Positions 57,638 through 64,000 of a stretch of 64,000 nt of DNA are shown here, piece after piece. The notes beneath the pieces were generated by a model that saw only the letters and a program-made list of their open reading frames with translations, was not told the DNA's origin and did no database searches. Made by a program: the position numbers and the translations under genes. Source of the stretch: Streptomyces sp. CC228A (GTDB lineage: Bacteria; Actinomycetota; Actinomycetes; Streptomycetales; Streptomycetaceae). Location of the stretch: the NCBI RefSeq assembly GCF_021390935.1, contig NZ_JAJPUI010000002.1:682001-746000 (forward strand). The letters are read 5' to 3'. Within the stretch, counting starts at the first letter, position 1. The number at the start of each line of letters is the position of its first letter.

Positions 57638-58015
57638 TCAGCCCGCGGCGGCGATGCGCCGGTCCGTCGAGGCGGCCTTCTTCAGTTCCATGTCGCGGCG
57701 CCGGCGGCGGGCGAGCACGACACGGCGCTCGGCCGCCGTCAGGCCGCCCCACACGCCGTACGGCTCGGGCTGCAGCAGGGCGTGCTCGCGGCACTCGACC
57801 ATGACCGGGCAGCGGGCGCAGACCCGCTTGGCGGCCTCCTCCCGTGCCAGCCGGGCGGCCGTGGGCTCCTTCGACGGTGCGAAGAACAGCCCCGCCTCGT
57901 CGCGGCGGCACACCGCCTCGGTGTGCCAGGGGCCTGCCTCGTCCTCGCGGGCCGGGACGCGCGGGGACGGGACGGCGGCGATCTGGAGGGGCTGATGCGG
58001 CAGTTGCAGCGGCAC
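57638..58015 (-). CDS. WhiB-like (Wbl) iron-sulphur transcription factor
   Basis: 125 residues from a GTG at 58015 with AGGAG upstream. Four cysteines, C36, C66, C69 and C75 (CxxCxxxxxC in VCARCPVMVEC), would hold a redox-sensitive [4Fe-4S] cluster. GVWGG at 87-91 is the sigma-interaction turn, followed by a basic tail (RRVVLARRRRRD) that contacts DNA. Wbl proteins bind the principal sigma factor and control development, redox or antibiotic resistance genes. Beside glpX in the position of a recalled S. coelicolor wbl gene, but I am not sure enough to give a symbol. Confidence 0.95.
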   Translation of the reverse strand: MPLQLPHQPLQIAAVPSPRVPAREDEAGPWHTEAVCRRDEAGLFFAPSKEPTAARLAREEAAKRVCARCPVMVECREHALLQPEPYGVWGGLTAAERRVVLARRRRRDMELKKAASTDRRIAAAG

Positions 58016-58178
58016 GGTCTACTCCTGACGACGGCTTACGCGAGCGAGGGAGACGATGCAGCAAGCCCTACCCGCTGTGCGCACGCCTATGCACTGCGTG
58101 GCGCGGGGTTCCAGAGGGCGCGCCGGTGGTCGGCCGGATTTCGACGGTACGAGTGGCGGGCGGGCCGGTGCGGGCCGG

Positions 58179-58871
58179 TCAGTGGCCCAGGTGCTTGCGC
58201 AGTTTGTCGTGGAGGATGTCGGTGACCCGCTTGCCGCGCTTCGGCTTGGCCTCGATGCTGCCGAAGACCGCGTATCCGTCGACGACCACGAGGGGGGCTT
58301 CCGGGTCGGGGGCTTCCAGGGCCCGTACGTCGAAGTCGCCGAAGACGCCGGTGCCGCTGCCGCGCAGGGAGATGTTCTCCGGGACGCGGACCTCGACGCT
58401 GCCGAAGACGGCCGTGGCCTGGATGGTGGTGAGCCGCTGGGTGAAGACGGCCTCGGTCAGGTCGATCTCGACGCTGCCGAAGAGGGCGAACGCGCGGGTC
58501 GAGGGGCCGATGCGGCGCCGCCCGCGGCGCGTGTGGGAGGAGAAGACGGCGACGAGCTTCTCCGCTTCCCCCTCGCCGCCCGCACCGGCGGTCCAGTCGG
58601 CGCCCTGCCCGTGCGCGGCCGCAGCGGCCGCGGGGGCGCGGCCGCCCGCCGCGGCGGGCAAGTCTCCGACGAGGGGCTCCAGTTCGCCCATGGTCTTGGC
58701 GCGGTAGACGGCGTCGATGCGTTCCGCGTGCTCGTCGGCATCGAGCCGCCCCTCGGCCAGGGCTTCGCGGAGGATGTGCGCGATCCGGTCGCGGTCGGCG
58801 TCCGAGGCACGCATGGAGGCCGCGTCCGGCACGGGGGCGGACGGCTGCTGGGGCTGCTTCTCAAGGTCCAC
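58179..58871 (-). CDS. DUF1707 protein with LiaF-like C-terminal domain
   Basis: 230 residues from a GTG at 58871. The N-terminal DUF1707 motif is MRASDADRDRIAHILREALA then EGRLDADEHAERIDAVYRAK. After an alanine-rich linker comes a beta-helix-like C-terminal domain with repeated VFGSVE/VFGDFD units typical of the LiaF/DUF2154 group. No membrane span is visible, so it is probably cytoplasmic. Possibly involved in envelope-stress signalling; unproven. Confidence 0.88.
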   Translation of the reverse strand: MDLEKQPQQPSAPVPDAASMRASDADRDRIAHILREALAEGRLDADEHAERIDAVYRAKTMGELEPLVGDLPAAAGGRAPAAAAAAHGQGADWTAGAGGEGEAEKLVAVFSSHTRRGRRRIGPSTRAFALFGSVEIDLTEAVFTQRLTTIQATAVFGSVEVRVPENISLRGSGTGVFGDFDVRALEAPDPEAPLVVVDGYAVFGSIEAKPKRGKRVTDILHDKLRKHLGH

Positions 58872-59018
58872 CGGCTCAGCGTAGCGAAACGCGATAGATC
58901 GCGACTAGTGCGGGATGAGCCTTACCTCACAGACTTCGCCCGCCGCGGGGCCTCTACGCTGGTGGACGCGCCGCCAAGGGAGGCCGCGCCGCTGTCCGCC
59001 GAGTGAGGAATAGCCGTC

Positions 59019-60722
59019 ATGCCCGAGTTTGCGTACACCGATCTGCTCCCGCTGGGAGAGGACACCACGCCGTACCGCCTGGTGACCAAGGAGGGTGTGT
59101 CCACCTTCGAGGCCGGTGGGCGGACGTTCCTCAAGGTGGAGCCGGAGGCGCTGCGCAAGCTGGCCGCCGAGGCGATCCACGACATCCAGCACTACCTGCG
59201 CCCGGCCCACCTGGCCCAGCTCCGCAAGATCATCGACGATCCCGAGGCGTCGTCCAACGACAAGTTCGTCGCGCTCGACCTGCTGAAGAACGCCAACATC
59301 GCGGCCGCGGGCGTGCTCCCGATGTGCCAGGACACCGGCACCGCGATCGTCATGGGCAAGCGCGGCCAGCACGTGCTGACGGAGGGCGAGGACGAGAAGG
59401 CCCTGTCGCGCGGCATCCACGACGCGTACACGCAGCTGAACCTGCGCTACTCGCAGATGGCCCCGCTCACGATGTGGGAGGAGAAGAACACCGGCTCCAA
59501 CCTCCCCGCCCAGATCGAGCTGTACGCCACGGACGGCGGCGCGTACAAGTTCCTGTTCATGGCCAAGGGCGGCGGCTCGGCCAACAAGTCGTTCCTCTAC
59601 CAGGAGACGAAGGCGGTCCTCAACGAAGCCTCCATGATGAGGTTCCTGGAGGAGAAGATCCGCTCCCTCGGCACGGCCGCGTGCCCGCCGTACCACCTGG
59701 CGATCGTCGTCGGCGGCACGTCCGCCGAGTACGCGCTGAAGACCGCGAAGTACGCCTCCGCGCACTACCTGGACGAGCTGCCGGAGGAGGGCTCGGTCCT
59801 CGGCCACGGCTTCCGGGACAAGGAGCTGGAGGAGAAGGTCTTCGAGCTGACGCAGAAGATCGGCATCGGCGCGCAGTTCGGCGGCAAGTACTTCTGCCAC
59901 GACGTGCGGGTCGTCCGCCTGCCCCGGCACGGCGCCTCCTGCCCGGTGGCCATCGCCGTGTCCTGCTCCGCGGACCGCCAGGCCGTCGCGAAGATCACCG
60001 CCGAGGGCGTCTTCCTGGAGCAGCTGGAGACCGACCCGGCGCGCTTCCTGCCCGACACCACGGAAGCCGAGCTCGCCGCCGGCTCCGGCGCGGGCGTCGC
60101 AGAAGCCGCTGCCGGACAGGACGTCGTGAAGATCGACCTGAACCAGCCGATGGACGAGATCCTCGCCGAGCTGTCCAGGCACCCGGTCAAGACCCGGCTG
60201 TCGCTGTCCGGCCCGCTGGTCGTGGCCCGCGACATCGCGCACGCCAAGATCAAGGAGCGGCTCGACGCAGGCGAGGAGATGCCGCAGTACCTGAAGGACC
60301 ACCCGGTCTACTACGCCGGTCCCGCCAAGACCCCCGAGGGGTACGCGTCCGGCTCCTTCGGCCCCACGACGGCGGGCCGCATGGACTCGTACGTCGAGCA
60401 GTTCCAGGCGGCCGGCGGCTCCAAGGTCATGCTGGCCAAGGGCAACCGCTCCCAGCAGGTCACCGACGCGTGCGCCGCGCACGGCGGCTTCTACCTGGGC
60501 TCCATCGGCGGCCCTGCGGCCCGCCTGGCGCAGGACTGCATCAAGAAGGTCGAGGTCGTCGAGTACGAGGAGCTCGGCATGGAGGCCGTCTGGAAGATCG
60601 AGGTCGAGGACTTCCCGGCGTTCATCGTGGTCGACGACAAGGGCAACGACTTCTTCCGCGACCCGGCGCCCTCGCAGCCGACGTTCACGTCGATCCCCGT
60701 GCGGGGCCCCGGCCTGGCCTGA
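59019..60722 (+). CDS. Class I (iron-sulphur) fumarate hydratase
   Basis: 567 residues from the ATG at 59019 (GTGAGGAA upstream). The N-terminal part holds the cluster-binding domain ([20 protein letters not shown] with C103; further cysteines in GTAACPPYH and AVSCSADR). The C-terminal swivelling domain has [20 protein letters not shown] and [13 protein letters not shown]. It interconverts fumarate and malate and is oxygen-sensitive. The window also contains a cluster-free class II fumarase at 62658, so the two may serve different oxygen or iron conditions. Confidence 0.96.
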   Translation: MPEFAYTDLLPLGEDTTPYRLVTKEGVSTFEAGGRTFLKVEPEALRKLAAEAIHDIQHYLRPAHLAQLRKIIDDPEASSNDKFVALDLLKNANIAAAGVLPMCQDTGTAIVMGKRGQHVLTEGEDEKALSRGIHDAYTQLNLRYSQMAPLTMWEEKNTGSNLPAQIELYATDGGAYKFLFMAKGGGSANKSFLYQETKAVLNEASMMRFLEEKIRSLGTAACPPYHLAIVVGGTSAEYALKTAKYASAHYLDELPEEGSVLGHGFRDKELEEKVFELTQKIGIGAQFGGKYFCHDVRVVRLPRHGASCPVAIAVSCSADRQAVAKITAEGVFLEQLETDPARFLPDTTEAELAAGSGAGVAEAAAGQDVVKIDLNQPMDEILAELSRHPVKTRLSLSGPLVVARDIAHAKIKERLDAGEEMPQYLKDHPVYYAGPAKTPEGYASGSFGPTTAGRMDSYVEQFQAAGGSKVMLAKGNRSQQVTDACAAHGGFYLGSIGGPAARLAQDCIKKVEVVEYEELGMEAVWKIEVEDFPAFIVVDDKGNDFFRDPAPSQPTFTSIPVRGPGLA

Positions 60723-60962
60723 CCCCGGCCGGTTCCCGTCCGCAGGGCCTCAAGGCCCGGATTGGCGACCCCCGGCCGACCGGGGCCGGGCCCGCGGTCG
60801 GCGCTCTGCGCGGGCGCGTGCACGGCGGGGCGGCGGGTGCGTGCGGGGACGCCCCCGAGCGGTTCGGCTCCGCTACCGGACACCCGCGAGCCCGGCCCGG
60901 CGGCCCCCGGTCGACCCGGTCGCTGCCCCCGGACCACCCGGGCCTGCCCGCTCCCGAGACCT

Positions 60963-61001
60963 GAAGGGCCCCGGCCGCCTCCTCGGCGGCCGGGGCCCTT
61001 C
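60963..61001. terminator. Bidirectional terminator between fumarase and esterase genes
   Basis: GAAGGGCCCCGGCCGCC (60963-60979) and GGCGGCCGGGGCCCTTC (60985-61001) form a 17-bp perfect stem with a five-base loop. It lies 31 bases past the esterase stop and 240 past the fumarase stop, between convergent genes. Confidence 0.85.
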
Positions 61002-61032
61002 CCCATGGTGCGGTGCTGCCGGGCGGGCCCGG

Positions 61033-62553
61033 TCAGGCGAAGCGCTGGTGCGCCGCGCCCGGCGTGCAGGGCTGGAGCCTCAGCGGTTCCCTGGCCGCCG
61101 CGTGCGTCACACACAGGTCGCGGGCGGCCGCCGGTCGCAGCGTGCCGTCGACCCGGACGAACTTCTGGTGCGCCGCGCCCGAGCAGTCCCACACGACGAG
61201 TGCCGCGCCGGCCTCGTACCGGGCGCCCGGCACGTCCAGGCACCGGTCGTGGGTGAGCGCGGTGTGCAGGGAGCCGCGCTCGGTGTCGTGCCACCAGTCC
61301 TGGTTGCGGCCGCCGTGGCAGTCCCAGCCGAGCACGGCCGTGCCGTTGCGGGTGGTGGCGCCGGAGACGTCCGCGCAGGCGCCGGTGGCGGCGTTCTTCA
61401 GCGGGGTGAACTTGTCGTCCCAGGCCCCCGGCCACAGCACCGGCTCACCGGTGGACGCCGGGTCGGCGCAGCCCGCCTCGCGCACCCCGGCGGCGTACAG
61501 CTGGGTCAGGCACGCCGCGAAGGCCCCGTGGCCTGCCTTGTTGGGGTGGAAGGACTGGCGGACGGAGTTCTCGTCCCAGGGGAACTTCGACACGTCGACG
61601 AACAGGCCCCGCGCCCAGGTCTCCTCCATGCAGACCTCGCGGCCGTGGAAGAGCCGGGAGGCGTCCAGGTACGTCGCACCGGTGGCGGCCGCGGCCCGGC
61701 GGACGCCGCGTTCGAAGGCCGGTACGGCCGTGTTGCGGCCCCAGACGGTGTCGGAGTCGTAGCCCAGGCCGCCGCAGGACAGCTTGCCGGGGAAGCGGGG
61801 GTTGTCGCGGAAGTCCGGGCCGATCGGGCTGGGGTAGCTCATCACCACGAGCTTGTAGTCGCCGTCGGCGTACCCGGCGTCGCGCATCACGGTGCGCAGG
61901 TCGCGCACGGTCTGCTCGACCTTGGGGACGAGGGCGTCGACGCGGGACTGCCAGCCCGGCGCGTACTTCGGCTCGCAGGGGCCCTGGAGCAGGACGTAGC
62001 GCGTGACGCAGTCCGTCATGGCGGGGCCGAACTGGAGGTCGTCGTTGGCGCCGGCGACCAGCAGCACCATCGAGATGCGGGTGTTGCGGGCCTTGACGGC
62101 GAGGCTGTCGCTCTGGACGAGTTCGTCGGCGTACTGCGGGGAGCCGCCGATCCGGATGTTGGCGGTGGACGCTCCGGAGCAGGCGACGTTGTACGTGACG
62201 TCGGCGGGGATCCCGGTGCGGTGGATGGCGGCGTCGGGCGAGCGGTGGCACCAGTTGTCGGGGCCGTCGGTGCCGGGCTCGTACGTGCCGACGCCCTCGC
62301 CGCTGATCTCGCTGTCGCCGAGGGAGATCAGCGCGCTCTTGCGCTCGTCGAACGGGCGTTCCTCGGGGCTGCCGTAGAGGGCGGTGGCCTCGGCCGCGCG
62401 CATGGCCTCCAGCGGGGCGGGCAGCGGAGTGGAGGTGAGGGTGCGTCGGGTGACGTCGTCCGCCGCGGCGGGAGCGGTCGTCCCGCCGAGTACGGCCGCG
62501 AGCGCGGCGACCGCGGCGACCGGCCATCCGAGTCTCAGTCTGGTGCGCGCCAT
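61033..62553 (-). CDS. Secreted SGNH/GDSL esterase with C-terminal ricin-type lectin domain
   Basis: 506 residues from the ATG at 62553 with AGGAGG upstream. Signal peptide about 1-31 (ends TTAPAAA). The SGNH hydrolase domain shows block I ISLGDSEISG (nucleophile S81), GASTANI with the oxyanion glycine, GANDD and the C-terminal catalytic SFHPN. From about residue 380 a ricin-B-like beta-trefoil follows (NQDWW, HQKFV and HQRF in QxW-type positions; ACADVSG, RCLDVPG). Likely an extracellular carbohydrate-binding esterase or lipase; substrate unknown. Confidence 0.94.
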   Translation of the reverse strand: MARTRLRLGWPVAAVAALAAVLGGTTAPAAADDVTRRTLTSTPLPAPLEAMRAAEATALYGSPEERPFDERKSALISLGDSEISGEGVGTYEPGTDGPDNWCHRSPDAAIHRTGIPADVTYNVACSGASTANIRIGGSPQYADELVQSDSLAVKARNTRISMVLLVAGANDDLQFGPAMTDCVTRYVLLQGPCEPKYAPGWQSRVDALVPKVEQTVRDLRTVMRDAGYADGDYKLVVMSYPSPIGPDFRDNPRFPGKLSCGGLGYDSDTVWGRNTAVPAFERGVRRAAAATGATYLDASRLFHGREVCMEETWARGLFVDVSKFPWDENSVRQSFHPNKAGHGAFAACLTQLYAAGVREAGCADPASTGEPVLWPGAWDDKFTPLKNAATGACADVSGATTRNGTAVLGWDCHGGRNQDWWHDTERGSLHTALTHDRCLDVPGARYEAGAALVVWDCSGAAHQKFVRVDGTLRPAAARDLCVTHAAAREPLRLQPCTPGAAHQRFA

Positions 62554-62572
62554 TGCGCCTCCTGGAAGTGGG

Positions 62573-62601
62573 GTTACCCACGGTTTTTACTGGCTGGTAA
62601 C
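62573..62601 (-). promoter_or_regulatory. Inverted repeats upstream of the esterase gene
   Basis: GTTACC (62573-62578) and GGTAAC (62596-62601) are inverted around 17 bases, with the imperfect palindrome TTACTGGCTGGTAA at 62587-62600 inside. Located 20-48 bases upstream of the esterase start, in the divergent gap with fumC. Resembles a TetR-type operator; the factor is unknown. Confidence 0.35.
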
Positions 62602-62657
62602 GCACTTGGGAATAGAAGGAACAAGACAAGTGCTCGTTCCGAGCAGGAGGTTGGGCC

Positions 62658-64000
<1,343 letters not shown>

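Overview
The window reads as chromosomal DNA of a Streptomyces or a very close relative. It has very high G+C with G/C-biased third positions, frequent GTG starts, a WhiB-like protein, SpoIIE-type PP2C regulators, two Dpp/Opp peptide importers, a DUF1707 protein and a typical actinobacterial succinate dehydrogenase. From memory, the gene order fumC - class I fumarase - wbl - glpX - xseBA - ispH - ppgK - ychF ... sdhAB - typA - two peptide ABC operons matches the S. coelicolor SCO5042-SCO5121 neighbourhood. That comparison is recalled, not computed.

Layout. 1-12.5 kb: two consecutive minus-strand peptide-import operons, each binding protein - permease - permease - ATPase - ATPase; the second has a terminator-like hairpin between the binding-protein and permease genes. 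12.5-17.3 kb: GTPase TypA/BipA and a frameshifted peptide-binding lipoprotein. 17.6-23.1 kb: a succinate dehydrogenase operon and a frameshifted coiled-coil membrane protein. 23.3-32 kb: signalling and envelope genes (SpoIIE-type phosphatase, anti-sigma-like ATPase, Nudix hydrolase, SPOR-like protein, GntR regulator, DUF4190-type membrane protein, secreted subtilase). 32.2-36.7 kb: a decayed threonine-synthase-like gene ending in a minisatellite, a SNF2 ATPase and a SRPBCC protein.

36.7-48.1 kb is an accessory island of visibly lower G+C. It holds a PIN-toxin remnant, an IS5-type/IS3-type transposase chimera, a single-polypeptide Type ISP restriction-modification enzyme (nuclease, SF2 helicase, N6-adenine methyltransferase and target recognition region in one protein), and a divergently transcribed HTH protein. 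The two divergent genes share a palindromic double promoter. Three small minus-strand mobile-element-type genes follow, then an intact IS630-family element with a TA target duplication, and an XRE/DUF5753 - DUF6879 - small acidic protein cassette with its own palindrome. I regard the Type ISP gene plus its divergent leaderless HTH gene and shared operator as the most promising undescribed system here.

48.1-64 kb is core chromosome again: ychF, a frameshifted DUF6542 gene, ppgK, ispH, xseA/xseB, a RutE-like nitroreductase, DUF4245, glpX, a Wbl regulator, a DUF1707 protein, class I fumarase, a GDSL esterase with a lectin domain, and class II fumarase cut by the window end. Carbon metabolism links several of these: SdhCAB and two unrelated fumarases serve the TCA cycle, GlpX gluconeogenesis and PpgK glucose phosphorylation.

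Six single-base losses in G/C-rich stretches interrupt four otherwise well-conserved genes, and one extra G interrupts a transposase. The pattern looks more like consensus-sequence error than biology. I saw no tRNA, rRNA or CRISPR array.
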